DNA of 63,532 nt, taken from NCBI GenBank assembly GCA_017992765.1, contig JAGOOA010000011.1, forward strand, positions 1-63,532. Direction: 5' to 3'. A program made the translations under genes and the position numbers. The stretch is from Syntrophorhabdaceae bacterium (GTDB lineage: Bacteria; Desulfobacterota; Syntrophorhabdia; Syntrophorhabdales; Syntrophorhabdaceae). The notes beneath the pieces were generated by a model that saw only the letters and a program-made list of their open reading frames with translations, had not been told where the DNA came from and searched no databases. Positions 9,084 to 17,646 of this stretch are shown here, piece by piece (the first letter of the stretch is position 1; each line of letters starts with the position of its first letter).

Positions 9084-10139
9084 ATGTTAAAAAGGTTCGG
9101 TATGTTGTTAATGCCTGGATTGATCTTCTGTCTGGTCTTTTTCGGAACCGGCTCGGCCGCCGCAGACCAGGAGCTCCTTGGTGCCGGAGCCACGTTCCCA
9201 CAGCCGCTTTACTCAAAGATGTTCGATGTTTACAACCAGCAGCATAAAGTAAAGATCAACTACCAGGGGATCGGCTCTGGCGGCGGGATCAACCAGCTTA
9301 TCAAAAAAACCGTCGATTTCGGGGGAACAGACGCGTTCATGACAGAAAAAGAGCTGAGGGAGGCAGCCGCCACGGTACTCCATATCCCCACCTGCCTTGG
9401 CGCTGTCGTCGTTACCTACAATCTTCCGGGAAACCCCAAGCTTAACTTTACCCCTGATGTGATCGCCGGGATCTTCACGGGCAAGATCAAAAAATGGAAC
9501 GACCCGCAGATCGCCTCCGTCAATCCCAACGTTACATTGCCCGATCTCCCCATCAGCGCTGTACACCGCGCCGACGGCAGCGGCACAACCTATATCTTCA
9601 GCGAATATCTGACAAGGGCGAACAAGGAGTGGAAAGAGAGCATGGGTACGGGAAAATCCCTTAAATGGCCTGCAGGGATGATCGGCCAAAAGGGCAACCC
9701 CGGCGTGGCCGGGTACGTAAAGCAGACGCCGGGCGCAGCAGGATATGTTGAGCTTCTCTATGCCCTTCATAACAAGATGGCTTTTGGGAATGTCAGGAAC
9801 AAGTCCGGCAGGGTCATTGAACCTACTATCAGGGCGGTCAGCGCCGCCGCAAATGTGAAGATACCGGACGATACGAACGTATCCCTTACCGACACCGGTG
9901 CGGCAGACGGCTACCCCATAAGCGGCTTTACGTGGCTGATATTCTACAAAGAGCAGAACTATGGCGGAAGAAGCCTTGAAAGAGCCGAGGCCCTTGCCAG
10001 GATGCTTCTATGGATGGTAAGCGACGGCCAGAAATACGTGGAGCCTCTCCAGTATGCGCCTCTTTCAAAGGAAGCTGCAGCCAAATCATTGAAGCTCGTC
10101 CGCTCTATGACCTACAATGGAAAACCGGTCCTGAAATGA
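9084..10139 (+). CDS. pstS: Phosphate ABC transporter, periplasmic phosphate-binding protein PstS
   Basis: 351 residues from the ATG at 9084, which follows GAGGAGGAAAGC; an upstream in-frame start at 8973 would run through the promoter and is rejected. Signal peptide about 1-25 (MLKRFGMLLMPGLIFCLVFF, then cleavage after SAAA). The mature part has the enterobacterial-type PstS signatures LLGAGATFPQPLY, INYQGIGSGGGINQL, DFGGTDAFMT and HRADGSGTTYIFSEYL, which form the phosphate pocket. It delivers phosphate to PstC1/A1. It is the longer PstS type and clearly differs from PstS2 at 13439. Confidence 0.95.
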   Translation: MLKRFGMLLMPGLIFCLVFFGTGSAAADQELLGAGATFPQPLYSKMFDVYNQQHKVKINYQGIGSGGGINQLIKKTVDFGGTDAFMTEKELREAAATVLHIPTCLGAVVVTYNLPGNPKLNFTPDVIAGIFTGKIKKWNDPQIASVNPNVTLPDLPISAVHRADGSGTTYIFSEYLTRANKEWKESMGTGKSLKWPAGMIGQKGNPGVAGYVKQTPGAAGYVELLYALHNKMAFGNVRNKSGRVIEPTIRAVSAAANVKIPDDTNVSLTDTGAADGYPISGFTWLIFYKEQNYGGRSLERAEALARMLLWMVSDGQKYVEPLQYAPLSKEAAAKSLKLVRSMTYNGKPVLK

Positions 10140-10181
10140 ATTCATGGTCAGCGCCCATAAACCCGTAGATAATTTTTCGTC

Positions 10182-11102
10182 ATGGATATAAATAGAAAAG
10201 ATAAACAGCGAAGCGGGGCCGACCGCACCGAAAGAAGATTTACAAGGGCCCTGATGATCTCCGCGGTGTTCATAGCGTGCCTCCTCCTTGCAATTGCGCT
10301 GACGCTTTTTATTCAGGCCATGCCCTCAATAAAAACCTTCGGTTTTGGCTTTTTCGTATCAAAGACCTGGAATACAGCAGCAGAGCAGTTCGGCGCCCTT
10401 CCGTTTCTTGTTGGAACGCTTTTAACATCATTCCTTGCCTTGATCATCTCCATCCCCTTTTCCATCTCCATTTCGATCTTTCTCGGCGAGTATTTCAAGG
10501 AAAGTGTTGTTTCAACATTCCTCAGGAGCTCGGTCGAGGTCCTCGCCGGGATCCCCTCCGTCATATACGGCCTGTGGGGCCTTTTCTTCCTCATGCCCAT
10601 GGTGCGCGTTATCGAGACAAGGCTCGGCGTCCCCCCTCACGGCGTCGGCATCTTCACATCCGCCCTCATACTGGCGATCATGATCATACCATTCTCGGCC
10701 TCAATTGGCAGGGAAGTCATCACGCTCGTGCCTTCCGATCTGAAAGAGGCGGCATATTCGCTCGGGGCCACACGTTTTGAGGTCCTGAAGAACATCATCA
10801 TCCCCTATGCCCGTTCAGGCATCATCGCGGGAATACTGCTTGCGCTGGGAAGGGCTATAGGCGAAACAATGGCCGTTACCATGCTGATCGGCAACAGCAG
10901 CTTTCTGCCCACGAGCATCTTCAGCCCTGCTAACACCATGGCAAGCGTCATAGCGAATGAGTTCGCAGAGGCAACGGGGCTCGTTTCCTCTTCCCTTATC
11001 TATATCGCCTTGGTGCTTTTCATTGTCACAATGCTCGTGAACATTATCGGCAATTATGTCATCCAGAAGATCAGCGTCGAAGCATCGAAAGAGGTCACGT
11101 GA
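10182..11102 (+). CDS. pstC: Phosphate ABC transporter permease PstC (system 1)
   Basis: 306 residues with six predicted transmembrane segments (first at about 24-46). The binding-protein-dependent permease motif EAAYSLGATRFEVLKNIIIPYARSG is the coupling (EAA) loop, and GRAIGETMAVTMLIGN is a family hallmark. Its stop codon overlaps the pstA start by 4 bp. No strong ribosome binding site is seen before the ATG at 10182, 42 bp after pstS. Confidence 0.94.
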   Translation: MDINRKDKQRSGADRTERRFTRALMISAVFIACLLLAIALTLFIQAMPSIKTFGFGFFVSKTWNTAAEQFGALPFLVGTLLTSFLALIISIPFSISISIFLGEYFKESVVSTFLRSSVEVLAGIPSVIYGLWGLFFLMPMVRVIETRLGVPPHGVGIFTSALILAIMIIPFSASIGREVITLVPSDLKEAAYSLGATRFEVLKNIIIPYARSGIIAGILLALGRAIGETMAVTMLIGNSSFLPTSIFSPANTMASVIANEFAEATGLVSSSLIYIALVLFIVTMLVNIIGNYVIQKISVEASKEVT

Positions 11103-11947
11103 TGGAAGGTCATGTGCGTGCAAGGCTTATAAAAAATCATATATTCAAAGGGGCGGTCATGCTCTTTGCATTTATCTCCCTGCTCCCGCTTTTGCTCATC
11201 CTCTATTACATAACAAAGAACGGCATCTCCGTTATCAACTGGGATTTTCTGTCTCAGCTTCCCCGCCCTATAGGAGAGGCGGGAGGCGGGGTCGTGAACG
11301 CCATCACGGGAACGGTCATGCTCATCGTTCTTTCCTGCGTCCTTTCGGTACCCTTCGGAATAGCCGCCGGCATATACCTTGCTGAAAATAAAGAAGGCAG
11401 GCTGAGCAGCATCGTAAGGCTCTGCGTCGTCGTCCTTCAGGGGACGCCCTCTATCGTGATCGGGATCATAGCATATGTCTGGATCGTTGCGCCTCTTAGA
11501 ACATTTTCAGCACTCTCCGGGGGCATTGCGCTGAGCATCATGATGCTGCCCGTGATCATTAAAACGACCGAGGAGACACTCAAATTGATACCTTATCATC
11601 TCAAGGAAGCCTCACTTGCCCTTGGTGTGCCCTACTACAAGACGATCCTGAAAGTTATCCTGCCTTCAGGGCTAAGCGGCATTCTTACGGGCATTCTCCT
11701 CAGCGTTGCAAGGATCACCGGTGAAACCGCCCCCCTGCTCTTCACTGCCTTCGGGAACCAGTTCATGAACTGGAGCATATTCAAGCCTATCGACTCGCTC
11801 CCTTACCGGATCTTCTACTACGCTATGAGCCCCTACCCTGAATGGCACACATTCGCATGGGGGGCATCGTTTATCCTTGTGGTACTTACATTGGCCTTCA
11901 ACCTTGTTGCAAGAGGGGTTTCGATCAAATGGAAAATTCGGTTCTGA
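11099..11947 (+). CDS. pstA: Phosphate ABC transporter permease PstA (system 1)
   Basis: 282 residues. Start GTG at 11099 (overlapping the pstC stop) or ATG at 11102. Six membrane segments; the coupling loop is LKEASLALGVPYYKTILKVILP, followed by GILTGILLSVARITGETAPLLFTA, the usual PstA block. Forms the membrane channel with PstC1. The end overlaps the pstB start by 19 bp, so translation is coupled. Confidence 0.94.
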   Translation: MMEGHVRARLIKNHIFKGAVMLFAFISLLPLLLILYYITKNGISVINWDFLSQLPRPIGEAGGGVVNAITGTVMLIVLSCVLSVPFGIAAGIYLAENKEGRLSSIVRLCVVVLQGTPSIVIGIIAYVWIVAPLRTFSALSGGIALSIMMLPVIIKTTEETLKLIPYHLKEASLALGVPYYKTILKVILPSGLSGILTGILLSVARITGETAPLLFTAFGNQFMNWSIFKPIDSLPYRIFYYAMSPYPEWHTFAWGASFILVVLTLAFNLVARGVSIKWKIRF

Positions 11948-12687
11948 CGGTAGATGCCTTTTCCGCCTTCTTCGGCGATCACCAGGTCTTGAAAGATGTT
12001 AATTTTTCAGTGCCGAAAAATGTCGTTGCGGCCCTTATGGGCCCTTCGGGGTGCGGCAAGACCACGCTCATACGCTGTGTGAACCGGATGCACGAACTCC
12101 TCCCCGACACAAAGGTTGCGGGCAGGATGTTTCTCAATGAAAAGGATATCTACACCATGGAACCGATCGTCCTTAGAAGAAAGGTCGGCATGGTCTTTCA
12201 GAAGCCAAATCCCTTCCCTACGATGAGCATTTACGATAACGTCATCGCCGGGTATAAACTGAATGGCATAGGACGTTCAAGGGAAGACTTCAATAATATC
12301 GTCGAACAATCTCTTCGGAGCGCAGCCCTTTGGGATGAGGTCAAGGATTTCCTCCACAGGAAGGGCACTTTTCTTTCGGGCGGGCAGCAGCAGAGGCTTT
12401 GCATAGCCCGGGCGCTTGCAATGAACCCCGAAATACTTCTTCTTGATGAGCCGACGTCTGCCCTTGACCCCAAATCTACCTCTCAGATCGAGGAGCTCTT
12501 CGTTGAGCTGAAAAAGAACGTCACGATGCTCCTCGTAACGCACAACATCGGCCAGGCCGCCCGCGTTTCGGATTTTACCGCTTTCATTTATATCGGCGAG
12601 CTGATTGAATACGGCCCCACGGAAAAGATGTTCACTGTCCCGAAAGACAAAAGAACTGAAGAGTACCTCACCGGCAAATTTGGCTGA
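11929..12687 (+). CDS. pstB: Phosphate ABC transporter ATPase PstB (system 1, canonical)
   Basis: 252 residues from the ATG at 11929, preceded by GAGGGG. All ABC motifs are canonical: Walker A GPSGCGKTT (about 38-46), Q-loop VFQKPNPFP (Gln91), signature LSGGQQQRL, Walker B LLLDEP, D-loop SALDP and H-loop VTHN. As a homodimer it should hydrolyse two ATP to drive import through PstC1/A1. It is the reference against which the altered PstB2 and PstB3 below stand out. The in-frame upstream extension to 11842 lies inside pstA and is not used. Confidence 0.95.
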   Translation: MENSVLTVDAFSAFFGDHQVLKDVNFSVPKNVVAALMGPSGCGKTTLIRCVNRMHELLPDTKVAGRMFLNEKDIYTMEPIVLRRKVGMVFQKPNPFPTMSIYDNVIAGYKLNGIGRSREDFNNIVEQSLRSAALWDEVKDFLHRKGTFLSGGQQQRLCIARALAMNPEILLLDEPTSALDPKSTSQIEELFVELKKNVTMLLVTHNIGQAARVSDFTAFIYIGELIEYGPTEKMFTVPKDKRTEEYLTGKFG

Positions 12688-12699
12688 CCCAAAATCTCA

Positions 12700-12728
12700 T
12701 TGTAATCAACGGCAAAAATTACTATACT
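12700..12728 (+). promoter_or_regulatory. Sigma-70-type promoter for phoU and the pst2 genes
   Basis: TTGTAA (12700-12705), a 17-bp spacer and TATACT (12723-12728) lie in the 67-bp gap between pstB1 and phoU, 27 bp before the phoU ATG. It could give basal expression of phoU-pst2 independent of the Pho promoter. Confidence 0.5.
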
Positions 12729-12754
12729 CTGTTTACCTGCTATAAGGAGGATGT

Positions 12755-13435
12755 ATGCTTGAAGGACACATTTACAAGGCCTTTGATCTGGAATTAAAAG
12801 AATTAAAAGAAAAACTCCTTTATGAAGGCGGCCTCGTCGAAAAGGCCATTCAGAACGCAATAAGGTCGCTCCTCGAAAGAGATTCAGACCGCGCAAAGGG
12901 CGTCATCGACAATGACGATATTGTCAACAGCATCGAGATCGAGGTGGATGAGCTTTGCTTAAAGCTTTTGGCGCTCCGCCAGCCGGCCGCGAGAGACCTC
13001 AGATTTATAACAACGGCCATTAAGATCAATTACGACTTAGAGCGGATAGGCGACATGGCGGTCAACATCTGCGAAAGGGTCCAGGAATTAAACCAGGAGC
13101 CCCAGCTAAAACCCTATATTGATCTGCCGAAGATGGCCGAGATCGTACAGATCATGGTAAAGGAAAGCCTCGACGCCTTTGTAAGGGAAGATGTGCAGCT
13201 CGCCCTGAAGGTGACAAGGGACGACGAGCAGGTGGACCAATTGCTCGACCAGATATTCCGGGAACTGCTCACTTATATGATGCAGGACATGCGGACGATC
13301 TCCAGGGCGACAAGGCTCCTTTTTATATCAAAATACCTTGAAAGAATGGCTGACCACGCGGTAAATATTGCCGAGCTGGTAATATTTATGGTAGAGGGGA
13401 AGATCATACGGCACCTGAAAGACCCCGAGGAATAA
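12755..13435 (+). CDS. phoU: Phosphate transport regulator PhoU
   Basis: 226 residues, ATG preceded by AAGGAGG. All-helical two-repeat PhoU protein with the metal-binding/fingerprint motifs: AARDLRFITTAIKINYDLERIGDMAVNI in the first repeat (broken here as AARDLRFI, then DLERIGD) and LERMADHAVNIAE in the second. It links Pst activity to PhoR, keeping the kinase inactive when phosphate is plentiful. It sits between the two pst systems and may serve both. The next gene starts 3 bp after its stop. Confidence 0.95.
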   Translation: MLEGHIYKAFDLELKELKEKLLYEGGLVEKAIQNAIRSLLERDSDRAKGVIDNDDIVNSIEIEVDELCLKLLALRQPAARDLRFITTAIKINYDLERIGDMAVNICERVQELNQEPQLKPYIDLPKMAEIVQIMVKESLDAFVREDVQLALKVTRDDEQVDQLLDQIFRELLTYMMQDMRTISRATRLLFISKYLERMADHAVNIAELVIFMVEGKIIRHLKDPEE

Positions 13436-13438
13436 CAA

Positions 13439-14254
13439 ATGGTCAGAAAATTTGGTATTATCGTTGTTGCGCTTGCAACACTGTTAATCTCCTGCAGCGG
13501 CAAGCCTGCCGACAGGACAAAAAAGGACAAGCACACAATTACCATTGCAGGGTCTACATCGGTAATGCCTTTTACTGAAAAGCTCGCGGAACACTTTATG
13601 ATCGACAACAGAAAATTTGTTATTGATGTTCAGGGAGGAGGGTCCACAGCGGGGATCCAGGCGTGCCTTAACAACACCGTCAGCATAGGAATGTCATCGA
13701 GGGAATTAAAAGAAGAAGAGAAGATGCTCAACACGATCATAATCTGCTATGACGGCATTGCCATTGTGGTAAACCCGAAAAATCCCCTGAAGGCCCTGAC
13801 GCTGCAACAGGCAAGCAGAATATTCAGCGGCGAGATCACGAACTGGAACCAGCTGGGGTGGATCAACAGGAAGATAGACGCGGTGACGCGCGAGGAAGGT
13901 TCCGGCACGAGGGGCTCCTTTGAAGAGCTTGTGATGAAAGGAAGCGAAATAGACGACGGCATCATGGTACAGGATTCAAACGGATCGGTAAAGGAAGTAG
14001 TCGCCACCGATCCCTATGCGATCGGATATATATCTCTCGGACTGATCGACCAGAGGGTAAGGCCATTGACCATCAACGGCGTTATTCCCAGTATCAGAAG
14101 CATCAAGGTGGGAAGATACAAGATCGTAAGGCCGTTCATCTATGTAACAAACGGCGAGCTTGACGAAGATGGCAGGAAATTTGTCAACTTTGTACTTTCA
14201 AAGGACGGACAGAATATCCTGAAGAAGGAGGGCCTGGTCGGTTTTTATGACTAA
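13439..14254 (+). CDS. Phosphate-binding lipoprotein PstS2
   Basis: 271 residues. A lipoprotein signal ends in LLISC (lipid-anchored Cys about 19). The body is the short PstS type seen in Gram-positive bacteria and many deltaproteobacteria: ITIAGSTSVMPF, DVQGGGSTAGIQ, IGMSSRELKEEE, REEGSGTRGSFEELV and AIGYISLG. These correspond to the phosphate-binding loops. It differs in size and anchoring from PstS1, so the two pst systems are of separate origin rather than a recent duplication. It overlaps pstC2 by 8 bp. Confidence 0.9.
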   Translation: MVRKFGIIVVALATLLISCSGKPADRTKKDKHTITIAGSTSVMPFTEKLAEHFMIDNRKFVIDVQGGGSTAGIQACLNNTVSIGMSSRELKEEEKMLNTIIICYDGIAIVVNPKNPLKALTLQQASRIFSGEITNWNQLGWINRKIDAVTREEGSGTRGSFEELVMKGSEIDDGIMVQDSNGSVKEVVATDPYAIGYISLGLIDQRVRPLTINGVIPSIRSIKVGRYKIVRPFIYVTNGELDEDGRKFVNFVLSKDGQNILKKEGLVGFYD

Positions 14255-15104
14255 AAATCCTGCCAAAAAGGAGCAATTCGTAAAGTGGGTGCTGGTAGCC
14301 TTCGCCCTTTCGTCGCTTTTGTTTCTCTTTCTCATCTTTATCTTCATCCTCTTTGAGGGATTGCCCCTCTTCCACAAGGTCGGCTTGAAGAATATTATTA
14401 TGGGCTCCAAGTGGGCCCCGACAAAAGGCTTCTTCGGCATATATCCAATGATCGTGTCTTCCTTTCTCGTTACATTCGGCGCTCTCGTCATTGGCGCCCC
14501 CATGGGTCTTTCCTGCGCCATATACCTCTCGGAATATTCCGGCAAAAGGATGAAGATGTTCCTCAAGCCGGCCCTCGAGCTCCTTGCCGGCATCCCTTCC
14601 GTTGTATACGGGTTTCTCGGCGTCATTTACATCGTGCCGCTTATAAGGAACTACATCGGGGGGTCAGGGTTCTCGCTCCTTGCCACCTCCATCATCCTCG
14701 GGATCATGATCCTGCCCACCATCATCAGCATCTCCTTCGATTCCCTGATGAGCGTTCCGAAAACATACCGGGAGGGCTCCTTTGCAATGGGAGCGACAAA
14801 ATGGCAAACGATCTACAAGGTCGTTATCCCTGCGGCAAGATCGGGCATCCTCGCAAGTTTTATACTCGGCATGGGGAGGGCCATCGGGGAAACAATGGCC
14901 GTCATCATGATCGCCGGGAATGCCCTCAGGATACCCACGAGCATCCTCGATCCCCTGCGGACCCTTACGGGCAACATTGCCCTGGAGCTCGCATATGCAA
15001 CAGGGGATCACCGGCTCGGGCTCTTTTCCACCGGCGTCGTTCTGCTCGTTATCATTATGATACTCAACTATATAGCCAATTTCGGGATCAAGAGAAAGAT
15101 GTGA
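14247..15104 (+). CDS. Phosphate ABC transporter permease PstC2
   Basis: 285 residues, six predicted membrane segments (first at about 13-35). Motifs: GIPSVVYGFLGV, coupling loop YREGSFAMGATKWQTIYKVV and GRAIGETMAVIMIAGN. Second-system PstC, overlapping the end of pstS2 and one base short of pstA2. A GGAGGG sits about 14 nt before the ATG. Confidence 0.92.
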   Translation: MTKNPAKKEQFVKWVLVAFALSSLLFLFLIFIFILFEGLPLFHKVGLKNIIMGSKWAPTKGFFGIYPMIVSSFLVTFGALVIGAPMGLSCAIYLSEYSGKRMKMFLKPALELLAGIPSVVYGFLGVIYIVPLIRNYIGGSGFSLLATSIILGIMILPTIISISFDSLMSVPKTYREGSFAMGATKWQTIYKVVIPAARSGILASFILGMGRAIGETMAVIMIAGNALRIPTSILDPLRTLTGNIALELAYATGDHRLGLFSTGVVLLVIIMILNYIANFGIKRKM

Positions 15105-15105
15105 C

Positions 15106-15942
15106 ATGAGGATAAATCCAAGGTTCACCAACAAACTCGTACAGCTCGGCCTGAATTTCCAGGCCTTCTTCACCGTAGGCATCCTGGTCATCATCGTCGC
15201 CATTATCTGCTTCAAAGGGTTCCCCTACGTAAATTTCGAGTTCATCTTTGCTTATCCTGAAGACATGGGGAGGCTCGGCGGCATCTTCCCGTCCATAGCC
15301 GGCACAATACTGCTCGCTCTCCTTTCTATTCTCTTCGCCACTCCCCTTGGCGTGGGAACCGCCATATTCCTCACAGAATATACAAAAGAATCTGTCTTTA
15401 CCAAGATCATACGCTTCGGCGTTGAATCTCTTGCCGGGATACCGTCTATCCTGTATGGCCTTTTCGGCTTCATATTCTTCGTCATTAAGCTCAAGATGGG
15501 CTGGTCCTTGCTTGCAGGGGTGCTGACCATAACGATCATGATACTGCCGACAATAATAAGGACCAGCGAAGAGGCTATCAAGGCCGTACCGAGAAATCTG
15601 AGGATCGTGAGCTACTCGCTGAGCGCTACAAAATGGGAAACGGTGACAAAGGTCGTGCTGCCCTCGGCGATCCCGGGGATACTTACAGGCATCATGCTAA
15701 GCGTTGGGAGGGCCGTCGGTGAGACTGCGGCGGTAATATTTACCATGGGCAGCTCGCTGAGGCTGCCAACTTCCCTCATGGACTCGGGCAGGACCATGGC
15801 AGTCCATTTTTACATACTGGCCCGCGAGGGCATCTCCATGGAAAAGGCCTATGGCACTGCATTGGTGCTTGTCGTGAGCATATTATTGATCAATGTTGTG
15901 GCGTACTACCTTATGAATAAGGCAATATCGAAATATTCCTGA
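15106..15942 (+). CDS. Phosphate ABC transporter permease PstA2
   Basis: 278 residues with six predicted membrane segments. Motifs: GIPSILYGLFGF, coupling loop LRIVSYSLSATKWETVTKVV and GRAVGETAAVIFTMGS. The coupling region reads 'YSLSATKWET', close to PstC2's 'FAMGATKWQT', so the two half-channels have similar docking sites for the two ATPases. The stop TGA shares its last base with the ATG of pstB2. Confidence 0.92.
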   Translation: MRINPRFTNKLVQLGLNFQAFFTVGILVIIVAIICFKGFPYVNFEFIFAYPEDMGRLGGIFPSIAGTILLALLSILFATPLGVGTAIFLTEYTKESVFTKIIRFGVESLAGIPSILYGLFGFIFFVIKLKMGWSLLAGVLTITIMILPTIIRTSEEAIKAVPRNLRIVSYSLSATKWETVTKVVLPSAIPGILTGIMLSVGRAVGETAAVIFTMGSSLRLPTSLMDSGRTMAVHFYILAREGISMEKAYGTALVLVVSILLINVVAYYLMNKAISKYS

Positions 15943-16703
15943 TGATTATGAACGTAAAGATCGCGATCAAAAAACTCCGCGTCGCTTTTGCAAAAAATGA
16001 GATCCTGAAGAGCGTCTCAGTCGATGTCTACAAAAATACCATCACCGGATTCATGGGGCCTTCCGGCAGTGGCAAGTCTTCGCTTATCTCGGTCATCAAC
16101 CGTATGATCGATTTTGAAGAGGGCGCCCATATAGAAGGCGAAGTGCATATAGACGGCCAAAACATCCTGGACGGAGGGCACGATGCCGTCGAACTGAGAA
16201 GGCGCATCGGTACCGTCTTTGCCGTTCCCATCCCCCTCCCCCGTTCCATATACGAGAACATCGCCTATGGCCCGAGGCTGAGAGGGATAAGAGACCGCAT
16301 CATGCTTCACTACATCGTGGAGGACGGCCTCAAAAAGGCATTCCTCTGGGATGAGGTAAAAGACAGGCTCAGCATGTCCGCGCTTAAATTGTCGGGGGGG
16401 CAGCAGCAAAGGCTCTGCCTTGCGAGGACGCTTGCCCTGAAGCCCGAGATCATTCTTCTCGATGAGCCCTGCTCGGGGCTTGACCCCATCTCGACGGCAA
16501 AGATCGAGGACGCTTTGAGCGAACTGAAAAAGGACATTACGATAATACTTGTCTCCAACAATACAAAACAGATCGCCCGCATTACAGACTTCTCGGCCTT
16601 TTTCTACCTGGGGGAGCTTATCGAATACGGAACGACGGAAAAGCTTTTCACTACGCCGTCAATGAAGAAAACAGAGGATTACATCCAGGGGAAATTCGGA
16701 TAA
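15942..16703 (+). CDS. PstB2: Pst-type ATPase lacking Q-loop Gln and H-loop His
   Basis: 253 residues, PstB family. Intact: Walker A GPSGSGKS (39-46), signature LSGGQQQRL (150-158), Walker B IILLDEP with catalytic Glu175, D-loop SGLDP. Altered: the Q-loop reads VFAVPIPLP where PstB1 has VFQKPNPFP, so the coupling Gln is Ala94; the H-loop reads VSNN where PstB1 has VTHN, so the switch His is Asn206. The A-loop aromatic is Phe. These are point substitutions in an otherwise well conserved, uninterrupted frame with the surrounding residues kept, so sequencing error or decay is unlikely. It overlaps pstA2 and pstB3 by one base each. Probably one half of a heterodimer with PstB3. Confidence 0.9.
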   Translation: MIMNVKIAIKKLRVAFAKNEILKSVSVDVYKNTITGFMGPSGSGKSSLISVINRMIDFEEGAHIEGEVHIDGQNILDGGHDAVELRRRIGTVFAVPIPLPRSIYENIAYGPRLRGIRDRIMLHYIVEDGLKKAFLWDEVKDRLSMSALKLSGGQQQRLCLARTLALKPEIILLDEPCSGLDPISTAKIEDALSELKKDITIILVSNNTKQIARITDFSAFFYLGELIEYGTTEKLFTTPSMKKTEDYIQGKFG

Positions 16704-17455
16704 TGAATGATTTTGTACTGAAAACAAGCGACCTCAATCTTTACTACGGTACATTTCACGCGTTGAAGAACATCAACTTCAACGTCCATAAGAACTCGAT
16801 CACGGCGCTGATCGGCCCTTCCGGGTGCGGAAAATCCACCCTTTTGCGCTGTTTTAACCGGATGAACGATCTCATCGACGACATCCGGATATCGGGCGAC
16901 ATCTTCGTGCATGATCAAAGGATCGAGGACGTTGATATTATCGAGCTCCGCAAGAAGGTGGGCATGGTGTTTCAAAGGCCCAACCCTTTCCCCTTCACCG
17001 TCTACGGGAACATGGTCTACGGGCTGAAGATACACGGCCTGGGAAACAAGAAGAAGAAAAGGAATATGGCGGAAAACTGCCTCCGGGCCGTCGGCCTCTG
17101 GGAGGAGCTGAAAGATAAGCTCTCCACGCCTGCGCTCGATCTCTCCGAGGAGATAAAGCAAAGGCTCTGCATTGCGCGCCTTTTAACCGTCGAGCCCGAG
17201 ATCATCCTTCTCGATGAACCCTGCTCTGCGCTGGACCCCATCGCCACCATGAGGGTCGAAGAGCTTATGATGGAGCTGAAACAAAAGTACACGATACTGA
17301 TCGTAACTCACAACATGCAGCAGGCCGCAAGGGTATCAGACTATACCGGCTTCATGCTCCTCGGCGACCTCGTGGAGTTCGGCGAAACCTCCCAGATCTT
17401 TACATCGCCCTCGGATGAAAGGACCGAAGGATACATAACGGGACGCTTCGGATAA
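16703..17455 (+). CDS. PstB3: Pst-type ATPase with degenerate ABC signature
   Basis: 250 residues, PstB family. Intact: A-loop LNLYYG, Walker [10 protein letters not shown] (38-46), Q-loop VFQRPNPFP with Gln91, Walker B IILLDEP with Glu172, D-loop SALDP and H-loop VTHN with His203. Altered: the signature reads LSEEIKQRL where PstB1 has LSGGQQQRL, so the GGQ that contacts the gamma-phosphate is EEI (149-151). The losses are the exact complement of those in PstB2. A homodimer would have two defective sites, whereas PstB2/PstB3 would have one good and one defective site. The start codon overlaps the pstB2 stop (TAATG). Last gene of the operon, followed by a repeat hairpin. Confidence 0.9.
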   Translation: MNDFVLKTSDLNLYYGTFHALKNINFNVHKNSITALIGPSGCGKSTLLRCFNRMNDLIDDIRISGDIFVHDQRIEDVDIIELRKKVGMVFQRPNPFPFTVYGNMVYGLKIHGLGNKKKKRNMAENCLRAVGLWEELKDKLSTPALDLSEEIKQRLCIARLLTVEPEIILLDEPCSALDPIATMRVEELMMELKQKYTILIVTHNMQQAARVSDYTGFMLLGDLVEFGETSQIFTSPSDERTEGYITGRFG

Positions 17456-17463
17456 ATCCGCAG

Positions 17464-17560
17464 TATTATAGTATATAGTATATCGTATATAGTATATCGT
17501 GAAAAACCTTAGTATGTTTGTGTAGTCCACGATATACGATATACGAACTGCGATATACTG
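17464..17560. repeat. Heptad AT-rich hairpin repeat, family A (full copy)
   Basis: GTATATAGTATATCG heptads, a loop with ACCTTAG, TATGTTTG and TGTAGTCCAC, then CGATATACGATATACGAACT and GCGATATAC as the right arm. The loop and right arm match the copy at 1377-1502. It starts within 10 bp of the pstB3 stop and lies in the convergent gap before the CoA-transferase gene. Confidence 0.85.
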
Positions 17561-17591
17561 ATTTTAAAGAACCAGGATCCAAGGGAAAAAA

Positions 17592-17606
17592 GGGGGGGTG
17601 GGGGGG
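17592..17606 (+). other. G7-T-G7 homopolymer tract
   Basis: Seven G, one T and seven G, followed by TTGGTTG, in the convergent gap between pstB3 and the CoA-transferase gene. The tract could form a G-quadruplex on the plus strand and is an obvious slippage site, but it lies in no recognised gene. The rest of the 191-bp gap is the family A hairpin. Confidence 0.75.
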
Positions 17607-17646
17607 TTGGTTGATAAAAACCCTTGAACCCTGGCAAGAATGTCAT

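Noticed and set aside
14411-15109. 232-codon plus-strand frame over pstC2
   Set aside because: Arg/His-rich shadow frame of pstC2, which has membrane segments and permease motifs in the other frame.
15942-17455. Altered PstB2/PstB3 motifs as sequencing errors or pseudogenes
   Set aside because: Both frames are full length and well conserved outside the altered residues, changes are multi-base substitutions without frameshift, and the losses are complementary.
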